From contig CM031554.1 in the NCBI GenBank assembly GCA_018466975.1, forward strand, positions 992,001 through 1,056,000: a DNA stretch of 64,000 nt, in the 5' to 3' direction. Every line of letters begins with the position of its first letter. Positions within the stretch are counted from its first letter, which is position 1. The position numbers were made by a program, and so were the translations under genes. Shown here piece by piece: positions 44,901-56,967 of this stretch. The notes under the pieces were generated by a model. It saw only the letters and a program-made list of their open reading frames with translations, searched no databases and was not told where the DNA came from. The stretch is from Sparassis latifolia. Taxonomy: Eukaryota > Basidiomycota > Agaricomycetes > Polyporales > Sparassidaceae.

Positions 44901-45552
44901 GGAGAGACTCGATCCGTACGCCACAGTCAGCACTCGATAATAGATTGCTGTATTATATCATTGGAAACTCGCCAGCATTGTTCGCCACAACATTTATTTG
45001 CTCTGTGTGCTATAAGTCATGATCCACTCTTAGGTACTGTATCTCGGATTCTATCCATACCTGGACGTCGAGCAATTGCAAATAAGTGAGCGGGAACACC
45101 AAGACGAATTACGAGGTAATAATGACTACCCACATGAGCAATTTCTAGGACATGGCGAAACGATAGTGAAGGCGTGGATTGGGAACGCTGTTATTTACTC
45201 TTGAGGCCGAGGTATCTATGAGATATTCAAATGATTATTTCAGTCACAATGTGGGAGAAAGCACTGTACAAATCTCCATTACTTGACGTGCTCGAAAGCG
45301 TGTAAGAAGCAGTAGCTTCCCAATTTCAGAATTGCTATTGGTACACCTAACGGTCTGGCACCACGCGCTGACGGAACACCAAAAGTTTTGTCGAAATCGC
45401 TATCTCTGATCTTCACATTCCATCACAGGGGCACCAGTACATATCCAAATTAGATAAATTCGAATCACAATGATCAGTATCATACAGTCGTCCAGTGTCT
45501 CTATTTTGTCTTGTCATCCCATCTGCGTGAGAAAGGCTTGAGAACTCTGCCA
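44901..45552. other. No gene recognised
   Basis: Short frames only; 3' flank of the carrier gene. Confidence 0.5.
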
Positions 45553-46823
45553 TCACTTGAAGGCATAATCTGAAGCGTACAGATCCAAGAATAATTTCCA
45601 GAGAATAGAGAACATGAGACCCTGCAGGCCGTTCGCGAGAATTCTGGTCTTGAGTCCGCGCCCAAACAGGCCGAGCAGACCGTCCATAGCAATGACAGCC
45701 TGTGCAGCTTCCCAGTATCCAATACGCGCCTCGTGTACTTGGCGATAAGTCTTGACGACACGCAGGGAGTTCGAAACGGTGTCGGAGATGACAGAGGCGA
45801 CAAAACCAATCAATGCCTGGCGAGCCAGCTTCTCCAGCACTGTGGTCGGCTGAGGAAGGTTGGCATCGAGGTAGTTGTAGGTACCAAACCACTGCATCCA
45901 GATGAGTACATGATGCGGATATTAAGTTCGCGGCAAATTACCGGGTAATGGCCAACAAAGGTTGCAGCTGCAGTGGCAAATGCACCGTACCAGATTGTGC
46001 CAATTCCATATGTCTTTATCTATCGCCTGGCATTAGTTACCGCCAGACGCCGACAAGCTGACAACGCACCCTTGACCGGAGTATCGGTAAGCCTGCCTTG
46101 CCCTCAGTCTGCATGATGGTCTTCACAGTGTCTACTGGAGTAAGAATCATCCTAAAACAGGCGGCTGCGAGTGACGCGAAGACTGTCTTGACAAGAGCAG
46201 GCAGGCGCTTCATGAACGAGTTGGACTGAAGCAGCGCCAGGATGCCTGCATTCGCGGCGGTGTCGCCAAAACGCGAGACCGGCCCCTGTATAAGAGCAGC
46301 AAGAAGACCTTGATAGTAGCGCGTCCATCCACCGTCGGCGTACAGCGTCTTCACTGCCTGCGAGGTGGTCGTGCCGTAGCGGTACTGGTAGTTCATCACA
46401 GTACGCAACGGCATCAACGTGAGCACCTGCAGCACCATTGCTGCATACAGCGGTCATTATGATGTGAATAGTGGTATGAAAGAAGACGTGCCTGCAGCCC
46501 CGCTCAAACCTCCACCCAATGCCCTCTTCAGAGCCTTCCCGAGGTCGAACTATGTTATCCTCTCAGGATTTCGTCACTCTGAATAGAGCAACGATTCAAA
46601 CCTCGACGTCGTGGGCATCAATAAAGCCTTTGATGAAGATAGCGAGCGTGGCAACGACAAGAATCGTTAGCACGATATACCAGGCGATGGTCCACCACGA
46701 GCGTTTCCTCTCTGGAGGAACATCAGCAACCAAGTTCTCCTCAGCATCGTAGTCATCGTCAACGAGCAACGGCTGTCGCTCGTCAGGAATTACTGGAGCG
46801 GCGACAACTGCACTGTCAGACAT
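45553..46823 (-). CDS. Mitochondrial-carrier-like protein with N-terminal membrane anchor
   Basis: ATG 46823 begins MSDSAVVAAPVIPDERQPLLV and an acidic stretch, then one strong helix (WWTIAWYIVLTILVVATLAIFI) that ordinary carriers lack. After introns, FDLGKALKRALGGGLSGAAAMVLQVLTLMPLRTVMN starts the carrier fold. YYQGLLAALIQGPVSRFGDTAAN and the signature PVDTVKTIMQTEG follow, then a third module with DTVSNSLRVVKTYRQ and LLGLFGRGLKTRI, ending ASDYAFK. The PxDxxK motif is canonical in one repeat and degenerate in the others. The intron after SGAA appears to be GC-AG (GCAG then GCACGT). Substrate and membrane are unknown; the extra helix and acidic dileucine-like start could place it outside mitochondria. 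Confidence 0.75.
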
Positions 46824-47141
46824 GGCGGCAGGTGTCAGGAGAAAGAGGGGCCGTTGGCCGACTCGGAGGTACTTCGAAGCTCATCACTGCGGAACCCAGC
46901 GCGAGCCTCGCGTGCGTAAAGGGACGCCCGCGAATCCATATCTTATCAATTGTACTCAAAGAATGCTAGAATGCTATAGGCTCGTCTCACATTGCAACTT
47001 AAGGATGAGAATGCATACATAGAATCGTACAACTACTGGGCTCAGTTTGACGATGGGTAACTGACGTGGTATGATAGGGAATGACAGTCCTCCTCGAGGG
47101 TTAGAGGTCCAGGACAGGCATAAGATAAGACGAGAATAGCT
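46824..47141. other. Intergenic
   Basis: Upstream of the carrier gene and downstream of TFIIS; no coding signature. Confidence 0.5.
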
Positions 47142-48561
47142 TTATGAGAACTTCCATCTGCACGACGACTGTGAGCAGTGAGGAGTGCACGTTCGAAGGA
47201 GTAAACACACCTATTGTTACAAACAGTACAGCTGGCATTGGACAAGGGTATCAGCGACAATCACAAGACAGAATGACATCACCCACGTTACAAACGTCTG
47301 CAGAGCGTTATGTGAGCAACGATTGCGCAACATGTAAGAAGACAGAACGTACAGTCATCGGCTCATCCGCACTTCGGGTCTGTGCTTGACGGTATCGGCA
47401 TTTTCGCTGAAAACAATCAGTATCGGAAAAAGTGTAGCTCACGTCACCAAAACATACCTGCTTGCACCGTCCGCATTGGAAGGCGTCCGTTTCGGCCTGC
47501 GCGTCTTCGGCACCAAGGGTTTTGAACAGGTTCTCTTCCTCGATCTTCTTGTCAGCAGCTTTCCTCTCTTCAGAAGCCATGTCCTGCAATCGTATATCAG
47601 CGAAGGAGGTCATGAAGGGCATTGAGTTAGTACCTGGCTGGTCATCTTGCAGAATTTTTGCACGGGCAAATCTCCAGTTACGACACTTTCTCGCAGGCCA
47701 GGGTTGTTCTTGTCCTTGAGATTCACAAACAAAGAGCGAATCTTGCTCTTGTATGCCGCAGTAGTGCCGCCGAACTCTGAGACCACAGCACTCTCGATGC
47801 TCTTTGCTCGAGAGAAGATAAGTTCAGTCGCTGCGAGAATCAATTGAGCACTATATCGACACTACGTGGAAACTACACTCACGAGCACCGGAGTCGAAGG
47901 CCAGCGCGTCATAAATGAGCTCAAGACACTTGTCTCGCGTCTTATCACCTGTAACTGCAGACTTGATACCATCACCCTTGGCATTGCGGAGATCAGTCTT
48001 CGAGCCACCAGCCACGGTCGGGGTGACAGGCGTAGTTGGCGCTGTGGAAACGGACATTGTTGAAGCCTTCCTCATGACTGTTCAAAGACATATGGGTCTA
48101 TACATCTGGGTTAGTGACATAGACCACTTACCGGGATTCTTTCCTGGAGCAGCTTTAGTGGCACCCCCTGCCCCGTGTTTCTCTCGCTCCACCTCCGTTT
48201 TCCATTTCTTGACAATTTCCTTAGCAAGATCTGCGACTTCTTTGGCGGCATGCGAGCGCAACTTGCCCACAGCCAATCCTGCTTTGCTTTCCTGGAAGTT
48301 GACGGTCAGAACGACTGATGCTTAGGATGGAAGTAGAACATACTCTGAGGATCGCTTCGGTTATCTTCGCCTCTTGCTTGAGTGTATTTAAAATACCTAT
48401 CACCTCCTACTCGCCATCACGACGAAAACGGAATGCAATCAAAGTCAGCTAGAATCAAATTTGACGGGGAGGCCTTAGGGAAATGATTATGCACACACCT
48501 CATCCGTTGACGCGCCATGGAGGCTTTTGACAAGCGATTTCAACTCTACAGCTGCTGACAT
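47142..48561 (-). CDS. DST1: Transcription elongation factor TFIIS
   Basis: TFIIS rescues backtracked RNA polymerase II by triggering transcript cleavage. ATG 48561 begins MSAAVELKSLVKSLHG, then VIGILNTLKQEAKITEAILR and AVGKLRSHAAKEVADLAKEI (the LW/TFIIS-N domain). A Thr/Pro linker comes before the central domain (RDKCLELIYDALAFDSGA, SRAKSIESAVVSEFG, YKSKIRSLFVNLKDKNNPGL). The C-terminal zinc ribbon reads FQCGRCKQ, then RKCRYRQAQTRSADEPMT with the essential Asp-Glu pair, and CTVCNNRWKFS before TAA (47142-47144). The last intron must end at GTGCAG (47157) to give CNNRWKFS. All four zinc Cys and the acidic hairpin are intact. Confidence 0.93.
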
Positions 48562-48845
48562 CGACTTCACACTACTCTACGAGCACGTTACAAGACAGTA
48601 AGCGATAACAAACGGCTTCTACAGCCCCAGCAGCGACAAAGATCCTTCGCCGATGTTGAGGACGATGGACGCAGCGACGAAGGTGGAATCGTAGGTGATG
48701 CCTAGATTGGGTAGGCTGAGTCAGCAATTTGGGCGCTCGAGCACCCTTACTGTTGTGACGACGGCGACGACCACCACTCATCGAAGAAATACCCCACACC
48801 GAGGTTAGGTGCGGTCTAATACTCCTTGCCTGAAGATTCTGCACA
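48562..48845. promoter_or_regulatory. Shared promoter between TFIIS and PRP46
   Basis: 284 bp separate the two divergent ATGs (48561 minus, 48846 plus). The genes must share or overlap promoter elements. No clear TATA was identified. Confidence 0.5.
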
Positions 48846-50476
48846 ATGTCAACTTCTGCGCTTCCACCACTCAACCCTTTACTCCAAGTATGCGGCAAAC
48901 GAACGAGGGACATCTTTGCGTCGTGTCCCGATGATAGTATGGCGGAAAATGAGAAGAGGTACGTATTTTACGCGTTCTTAGGCGGTATACAAATGAAGTG
49001 ATGTCCTACAGTGCTCGAATCCGGCTGTCCGTCAGGATGAACGACGAATACAAAGACGTTAGAGAGCTCCCCGCAGCACTGGCAGCGCAGCAGGGACCGG
49101 TTGGCCCTGCACGGCCAAAAGAGCAGCGAAAAGCTATCACTGCAGGCCGTGAGTTCTCTCGTGTCTATAATCCTGCCACGTCCTTCATTTCTTCTGCAGC
49201 CGCAACCGACGCAAGCCGTATGATTGCAACCATCGACAATAAGCCACCTCCTCAGCCTTCAACATTTGCATCATCGTCAAACCTCTCGAAGGCATTGCAG
49301 CTGCACAAAACGACACGGACAATCAAGCCCGCTTATCATCCGCCATGGAAGCTCATGCGCGTCATCTCGGGGCATTTGGGTTGGGTGCGGAGTGTTGCAG
49401 TGGAGCCCGGCAACAAGTGGTTTGCAACGGGGGCGGGAGACCGAGTCATCAAGATTTGGGACCTGGCGTCGGGTGAGCTGAAGCTGTCGCTGACCGGCCA
49501 CATATCCACCGTCAGAGGATTGGCGGTGTCCTCGCGGCATCCATATCTATTTTCTTGCGGTGAAGACAAGGCGAGTTATTTTGTCGTGCACAGGTTTGGC
49601 GTACTGACGCTCCGGGTAATGTAGATGGTTAAGTGCTGGGATCTGGAGGCGAACAAGGTCATCCGGCACTACCATGGGCACCTGTCTGGAGTTTACGCGC
49701 TCTCGCTGCACCCAACGTTAGACATTCTCGTCACATCTGGGCGAGATGCGTCAGCGCGTGTATGGGACATGCGGACGAAAGCACAGATCCACGTCCTGTC
49801 CGGCCATACGGCGACAGTTGCAGATGTCAAGTGTCAGGAGTCGGACCCACAAGTCATCACCGGCAGTATGGACTCAACAGTGCGGTGAGTACCCCCCTCC
49901 ATCTTCTTCCGGTGTACCCCTTACTCGTCACATCAGGCTGTGGGATCTAGCGGCTGGCAAGACGATGGTGACGCTCACGCATCACAAAAAGTCCGTCCGC
50001 GCACTTGCCATTCACCCAACAGAGTTCTCGTTCGCATCTGCCTCCGCCGGTGGCAACAATATTAAAAAGTGGAAGTGCCCAGACGGGACATTCGTGTTCA
50101 ACTTCAGCGGGCACAACGCTATCATCAACACACTGTCCGTTAACTCGGAAGGAGTGTTCTTCTCTGGCGGTGCGTGTACTCTTATGTTCGCCGTTTACTG
50201 CCTTTCCGTCTCATACGTTCTCCATCAGGTGACAACGGTACCCTAACATTGTGGGATTATAACACCGGCACTGCGTTCCAAAATATGGATGACATTCCTC
50301 AACCGGGTTCCCTCGAAGCGGAGGCAGGTGTCTTCTGCTCGACATTTGACGTCACTGGTACGCGATTAATCACTGGCGGAGCAGACAAAACGATCAAGGT
50401 GAATCTCAACGATATGGCCTCATCCTCGCTATCCTGACAGTGCCTTCTGTAGATCTACGCGGAGCAGTCGCAATAG
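48846..50476 (+). CDS. PRP46: Pre-mRNA splicing factor PRP46 / PLRG1, WD40 protein
   Basis: This is a core subunit of the NineTeen (Prp19/CDC5L) complex that activates the spliceosome. ATG 48846 starts [25 protein letters not shown]; an intron precedes [16 protein letters not shown]. After a linker with [20 protein letters not shown] come seven WD40 blades, with [28 protein letters not shown] then [48 protein letters not shown] then LWDLAAGK, and [19 protein letters not shown] among them. [13 protein letters not shown] and [11 protein letters not shown] follow. The final intron joins to IYAEQSQ and TAG at 50474-50476. The blade motifs are all present. It converges on ATG22. Confidence 0.95.
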
Positions 50477-50690
50477 ATTCGGATCAGACCTGTTGTATTT
50501 TATGGATGTCGCTTTTGCTATGTATCGCATTATCGCTGTTGCGGCATGACAGCCTCCAGGCGCTGCGTCGGAGGTGTACGCATGGTTATTACCCTGGTGT
50601 TGAGGCGTGCGTCCGTTGGGTGTGGTTGCAGCAACTCTTCCCGGACAAGTAGAGACTAATGTAAGACCCAAGCATTGTATCCTGTGAAGT

Positions 50691-53155
50691 TTATGGAGAC
50701 AAGTGGTATATATATGCCCTTGCGTCCTCCCGTCCTCGCTCCACGTCCACACTCATTAGGGCCGGGATGGCCAGCCAAATCATAAGCACGAGGAAGAAGA
50801 ATGCGTAGCGGATGTTACCAGTCGTGTCTGCAATGAGGCCGACGATAAGGGGCCCGACGAAGGAGCTCGACTGCGGATCGAAAACAGTTAGACATCGAAC
50901 CAAGATTCAAATTGTGATACTTGCCTTGTCCGTGATGGAGAATAGACCATACCTGTGTGAGGACAGATCAATACCTCGGGAAGACAAAGATGGGACCCTT
51001 GAATCCTACCATCGAGCTTCTTCCCCGGGAGGAATGAGCTCCGCGTAGAATGCACGTGCGTAACCCTGGAAAGCCCCGTATACCGAACCCTACAGATGGA
51101 AACATGATTAAGTCGCGTCATTCGGCATGCAGGCACACGCGAACAGCGGTGAGATGCGAGAGAAGGAACACTCACGAAATACACAGCAAGAACATACATC
51201 TCTCCCGGAGTCGTGAGACCACCAACATGTGCACCCTTCTGGAAGATGGGCAGGAACCCAAGGCACCCATATGCCGGAATTGCAGATCCCATACCTACAA
51301 GTGTCACAAGTATGCGGAGATTCGTCCAACCAGCACGCCGCTGGAGCACGGGCCATATCAGGGAACCTAGGATCCCTGCGGTGGGGGTGAGTACTCCAAT
51401 GATAATCAAAGAGAACGGCGTCATATGTAGAGTCGTCTTCGCAAACAGAATTGCAGTGGAGGTTATAGTCGTGAGGCCTAGAGAGCATATCATTCAGTGT
51501 CGGGTCTTCCGCAAAACGAAGTAGGGACGAAGTAGAGAAACTCACCATCAGACAGTAGAAACCACGCGAAAAGGTAGACGAAGGTGTTTCTTAGCCTTCT
51601 GATCTCCCGCCATTGCAACATTCCACCCAATCTCCTCCACGCGTTCCGGACTTCCCTCCATGTATTCCATCTCTCGCGTTCCCCTTCTTCTATACCCCCT
51701 GCTTCCCCGTCGGCCAGAGACAGAGATGACTTGGGTTCAATGTCAGAGGACCCCGGAAGCCATATTGCAGCAGGTACAGAGAAGAGAGCCCACCACAATC
51801 CACTGAGTCCCACAGCAAGACGCAGGGCGAATGTCGATCCGCCCAGCATGCGCACAGGAACCAGTGCGAGTAGGAGCATTGCTATACCTGCCGCATATCC
51901 AAGCGCTATGCCCTGAGCAGAAATACGAGCTGTTGCGCTAGAGAGCGCGCTATCATGGGCAGCTTTGGCAGCCACCACATCGGCATCTGTAGCTGGTACT
52001 TGGTGCGAGAGTAGCGGGTGATGAGGCTGCGCTTCTTCCTCGGGGTGTTCTGACTCGCATTCTAATGATGGTGAGTCGTCAGACAAGTCAAGAGGATGCG
52101 CATTGTTGAGGCGCCAAAGTGCTGTACGCGTGGCAATGACCTCCTTGGTTCCACGCGCAAGTGCAGGAAGGTACGCATTCAGCGCAACAATGGAAGCCCC
52201 AAACCCTACGTTTGCCAGGATTGCGAGTGGTGCGGCGAGAACCCACACTGGGGAGGAAGAGGGAAGGGCTAGGAACAATGTCGCGCAAGCGGAGCCAAGG
52301 CCTGCGAAAGCCAGTAGAAGGCGTTTTCGGTGAGCCGCTGTTAGGTAAGGGTGTGACTTCTTGAGTATGCGAATGTCGTTATAGGCAAATGAGTTGGCGC
52401 TTACGGTGGTCGGCAATTCCGCCCATGGAGATGACAGTGAGAGCCTGTAATGCGACAGATATAGAATAGACATACAAGCTGACAAGGAGTTAAATCATCT
52501 CTATTAGTTACTCCTTTACCAAGTGCAGCTTACCTGAAGCTCGCACTATCTATCCACATCCATCCAAGCTTCACCACGCAGCGTTCTTCTTCACCCTTCG
52601 GCGCCTTTGCAGGAGTTGGAAGGGCGGACGTACAAGGTTGCGTGCGGTCGGGTAGAAGAAAGCCGTTGTCTCTGCGTTATTGCGAATAGTCAGTTCTTGC
52701 CGAAGCATCTGGGCATTGACGCGTGTGTGACCATAGAGAATAGAGGGAGTACGCCGCACGAACAAAGGGGAGATTCTATAAGGAAGTAGAGGATATTACA
52801 CATACCTAGCAAATTGTTCGAGACAGATGGGTAGGAATAGCGTTAAGGAAACGATGACGAACACTTCACTAAATCATGACCGATGTCAGTATTCAATTTT
52901 GCGGTCAGAGATTGCAGCCAAATCGACGGAGGAGGGTAACCACAAGTACAGTGTGCCGTAGGCAGGGTCGACAGCACAATATCTCCTGCGCGGATATTCG
53001 AGGAGCAAAGTATCCAACTTGCCGCATCGCTCCTTGCTACAGTAGAGCATATGTTACCTGGCGAAAGCATAGCTCAACCATCCACCGAGCTGACGTTTGT
53101 ATGCCCGATCATTATATTCTGGAGCCTCCGAATCGTCATCGTGGAATGGAGCCAT
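50691..53155 (-). CDS. ATG22: Atg22, vacuolar amino acid exporter (MFS-like)
   Basis: Atg22 exports amino acids from the vacuole after autophagic breakdown. ATG 53155 starts MAPFHDDDSEAPEYNDRAYK and RQLGGWLSYAFA. Then come EVFVIVSLTLFLPICLEQFAR, WMWIDSASFSLYVYSISVAL, LTVISMGGIADHPAHRKRLL, LAILANVGFGASIVALNAYLP, a variable acidic loop, ARISAQGIALGYAAGI, FVYLFAWFLLSDG, TTITSTAILFAKTTLHM, GSVYGAFQGYARAFYAELIP, FSITDK and SSSFVGPLIVGLIADTTGN, the order of this family. It ends AYIYHLSP, TAA at 50691-50693. About 11-12 helices are predicted. Several introns were placed by frame; the first (about 190 nt) is longer than usual for this window. Confidence 0.9.
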
Positions 53156-53524
53156 GGTGTCCTGTGTTATAGCCAGCCTAGTCTAGTGGAGCAATGGGGC
53201 CATACTTGAGCGTCAGGACGTCGACTTGCACACAGAACTTCTCAAAACAGCTGCGCTATATGAGAACACAGGAATGTAAAGATGAGAGTATGAGAGGGGT
53301 ACAACAATGGCAGTGGTTCTTGTTGACGTTCAAGGACCGTCGTCACTTCAGGCGCGCGTGGAAATGCGCTGATAATATTCTCATGCATGTACAAGTACAC
53401 AACTTAACGCATTTCGAACACTACTCGAGAAAGGACAGAGAATAAGTAATGCGTAAACCACACCATGACATAAGTGCCACCGAAGAGTAGAGTAGAGAAG
53501 AATAATCTATCGCAACGGTGAACA
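53156..53524. other. Intergenic
   Basis: Upstream of ATG22 and downstream of SUMO; the frame at 53194-53445 has no motif. Confidence 0.5.
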
Positions 53525-54095
53525 TTATCTCCGATGTGGCGGGCGACCTCCGCCTCCCAGCTGTTGTGCAAGATAATCGTTCAATTATATGGCACAAAAA
53601 TAAGGAAGTGTGGACTCACCTGCTGCAAATGTGCGTCGATCGTGTCTCCATCCTCCATTGACATCTGGTATTAATTTGAGTATGGTTCAAATTTTAGAAA
53701 TATGAAAACAGCTGAATGCTCACTTCCGCCGGTGTAGATTCAGGATTCAGTCGCACACCTTCGAAATGAAATTTGAAGGTTCCTAGAGATTGTTCAACGC
53801 AAGTTGAGGATATATCTGCTCTAACAGTGCTGACCTGGCTCCTTGCCAAACCTCTTCTACTTGATATCATCAGAAATGCAAAGCAGAGCACTTCATGTAA
53901 TACCGCTCACCTCTGCCGCTTCAAAAACTTTCTTGAAGGCCATCCCAGATTTCACTTTGATTGTACACGCTGTAACGCGCGTGGTGTCAGTCGTTGGCAC
54001 AACGGCCTCAATTTTGCACTTGGCTCACTTTGTCCCTCAAATTCGACAACGAGGTTAATCTTCGGTTTTACATCTTCGTTTTCTTCCGCAGCCAT
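53525..54095 (-). CDS. SMT3: SUMO (small ubiquitin-like modifier)
   Basis: Six small exons on the minus strand spell a SUMO precursor. ATG 54095 begins MAAEENEDVKPKINLVVEFEGQ; then CTIKVKSGMAFKKVFEAAE, KRFGKEP, GTFKFHFEGVRLNPESTPAE, MSMEDGDTIDAHLQQ, and after the last intron LGGGGRPPHRR, TAA at 53525-53527. Every junction is GT-AG and phase-consistent. The ubiquitin fold, the acidic disordered N-terminus with VKPK (a possible psi-K-x-E-like chain site is not perfect), and the C-terminal Gly-Gly are present. The precursor tail after LGG (GGRPPHRR) would be removed by a Ulp protease before conjugation. Most exons are under 70 nt, so the gene is easy to miss. Confidence 0.9.
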
Positions 54096-54893
54096 GATGT
54101 CAGAGTTATGAAGACTTTTCAGAAATGAGGACGGAAGTTAGAACTGATAAATTGGACAATGGACAAGATGTGGCAAGGTTGCGGTCACGCCGCGTTGGAC
54201 GCAGCGTGTCAAGCACGTGACGGACGCGTCTGCTCGGCGCGAAATCGAGATTCCTCAGCCGATAGTATCCAGTCCGGTTTCACCGCAACCTTCGACAAAA
54301 AATCCATGCATTTTTTAATTCAGGATGCTGATGCTTCCAAAGGCATGAAAGTACAGGATGGCCGTTGTATGGATGAAGACAACAAATGCCATTTACGAGG
54401 CCCGTGAGCGGCCCGGGAGGTATGGCCATTGCTCTGGATTTTCTCGTATATTACTGATACGCGCGCAAATCTAATTTCAGTAGGAGGACAATCAAGCACC
54501 AAGATCTATCATTTGACATCCGGCTTGTGGAAAAATCATGGATCAGACAGTGAGTAGCTGCTGTGATTAATGACGTCTCTTCCACGAACTTACCATGTTC
54601 TTTTCGTGTCGTATCACAGCCTCAAATGCATGTCTGGAGCTTACATCGTGTATACACGATTTCCATGGATCCACCCGGTTAGTTACGTTCTAGGGGCAGT
54701 GAGCGGGTCGCCTGCCGCATGGTAAGCATGCGCGAGTGTGCAGACCCGCACACCATTAAACCGAGCGCAGGAAGCAGCCAGCTGCACCACTATCATGCTT
54801 TCGACCTTGTTCATTGGTAGCATAAGAAAGCGACAGAGACGCGCCGACAGGTCTTCAGAACCCACCTCCCAGCCCACTCCACCATCCAGCACC
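54096..54893. other. Region between SUMO and the lectin gene
   Basis: No gene recognised. The frame open from 54738 runs into the lectin, but the better start is ATG 54894. Confidence 0.5.
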
Positions 54894-56967
54894 ATGGGTA
54901 ATGCTCCCAGCGCTCCCAGTACCCCGAAGAGCAAGCCAGCGCAGGTCATTCGGTCTCCGACAACGTCTTCGCTTTTCATTCCTGGGGCCGAGGAGTCACG
55001 TCATGCTTCCGTCGGTAGCCAGGAGAACGCGCCCGCCAGAGAAGTCCCTGCTTACAGCGTACATATTGATCTCCCGAGCATCGGAGGCGCCTTTGGTGAT
55101 CTCCGAGCTGCGTTCGCCGCCAGCGACGCCCGTAAGGACGACGAGGTCACGAAAACGCAGCTCGAGTCGAAGAATAACCGAACGGAGTCTGTGACACCGC
55201 GGGCGGTGTCTACCCTGGAGGACGCGGTGGTTTCGGAGGTTGAGCCTACGGAGACTGCTTCACAGGACGACTCGCATAGCCGTGGTGAAGATACGATACT
55301 CCACGGCCTGAAAGCCGGCCCTCCATCTAGTGTCACTCTCGTGCACGAGCACGAGCATGAGCACGATAATCATGATAGCGGAGAGTCCGTTCATATCGAG
55401 GAGAACGCTCATAGCTGTACAGCGGACAGTTCGAAGGACATGCCACCCGTCTATGCTCACTATGTCGTGGACGACACCCCCCAGGACCATGCGATGCAGG
55501 TGGTGCACGGCCCGCATGTTCACGACATCATCGAGAGCGATGCGAAGGAGTTGTTCCATGCTCAGTATCTTGTTCACGACGTTGTTCCGGAGGATGCGAA
55601 GAAGCTCGACCATACTCTAGATGCGGTTCTTGACGACGTCCAGGATGACGCCAAGGAACCAGTGCCGGCCCTTGTTCAGGATCAGACTCCGGATGTTACT
55701 CGGGAAGCAGCACCAATTCCCATGCAGAACGATGAGCCAACCGTTCATGTCCAGAACGATGCGAATGAGCCTGCCTCGGTTCATGACCAGGACGATGCCA
55801 AGTCTTCCTCGGTTCATATTCAGGACGATGCACATGAGCCAGTCCCGGCTGTTGTTGACAATGCGCATGGACCAGTACCACTTGTTGCCGAGGACGATGC
55901 ACAGGAGCTAGTTCCGGGTCCCGTTCAGGATCTGTTGGAGGACACTGCCGAGCGAGCGGTGGAGAGCGTGGCGAGAGATAATGTTGAGGAGCAAGCCTTG
56001 CAGGAAAATCTAATAGACGTTGAACTCGATCTCCTGATCCACGAAGCTGGAGAATGCGTTCCCGCCATCGTCCTAGAGCAGCCGCAGGAGCAGCCGCATG
56101 ACGAATGTGCTCGTAGTATTTCTCAGGACGACTGTCAAACCCCCGCCAACGGCGGTCCCAGTGCTGTGGAGATCTTTAGCTCGACAGAACCCTCCCAGTA
56201 CTCCTGGACACCCGGGACGTATGTCCTAGTGAATGCCAGGAGCGGCACTGCGCTGGATCTGTCTTGCGGAGATTTCAGAACTCTCACTGGCTGGCCTCTC
56301 CATGGTGAGCAGAATCAGCAGGTGCGCCCGTCTTGCTGCTTCTCATTTTCGGACCTTGACTGACGAAAGGGTGGACAGTGGGAATTCGTGCCGAGCGGAC
56401 GAGGGTATGTGATCCGGAGCGTCTGCAGCTCTTCTTGTGGGATGTACCTCACTGTCACGGACGGCCTCTATGATAACGTCGCGCTTGTCGCGAGCCCGTT
56501 CCCGGTTAGCTGGGATGTCCAGATGATTGAGCACGAGAGTGCTATCAGGTATGTCTCGCCCAACGATCCCGTGCACTCCGAGCTTACGACGCGCTTTCAG
56601 GATTGCATGGCCCGGCACAGACTACGTGATGGACTTGGCCGACTGGGGATGTGATGCTCCCGGCACGAAGGTGAGTTGATGCTCTCCTAGTTCTATTGCA
56701 AACAATTTTATTGACGAGTGGCTTCGGCAGGTACAACTTGTGAGGCATAAACCCAGGGAACCTTGTCAAATGTGGAGATTTATTCCACGCCCAGCGTCGG
56801 TCGACGTCGTAGAGAAGGTGGCTCAGGCAGCTATGCAGCCCATACTTACAGAGACAATCATCGTCTCCGAGGGTACTGATTTTGTCACGACGACCCGCAC
56901 CACCACCACTACGACAGTAACAACTGTCACTACAGTAACAAAGACGGCAAGGCACAGAGTATTGTGA
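54894..56967 (+). CDS. Beta-trefoil (ricin-B-like) lectin with myristoylation-type N-terminus and long acidic repeat region
   Basis: ATG 54894 has the context ACCATGG and begins MGNAPSAPSTPKSK, a strong N-myristoylation sequence. A 400-residue disordered acidic region follows, with a His/Glu patch (HEHEHEHDNHDSGES) and loose repeats of QDDAxEPVP-like units. The C-terminal part is one beta-trefoil: YSWTPGTYVLVNARSGTALDL, after an intron WEFVPSGRGYVIRSV, CGMYLTVTDG, then CQMWRFIPRPAS near the end, with QxW-like motifs. It ends in a Thr/Val-rich stretch (TTTRTTTTTTVTTVTT) and RHRVL. Three introns are at 56322-56377, about 56549-56600 and about 56669-56731. Ricin-B-like folds in fungi bind sugars; the myristoyl start suggests a membrane-tethered cytosolic protein. 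Ligand unknown. Confidence 0.75.

Noticed and set aside
55330..55911. Met/Arg-rich alternative frames over the lectin repeats
   Set aside because: Out-of-frame readings of the GAT/GAC-rich repeat region.
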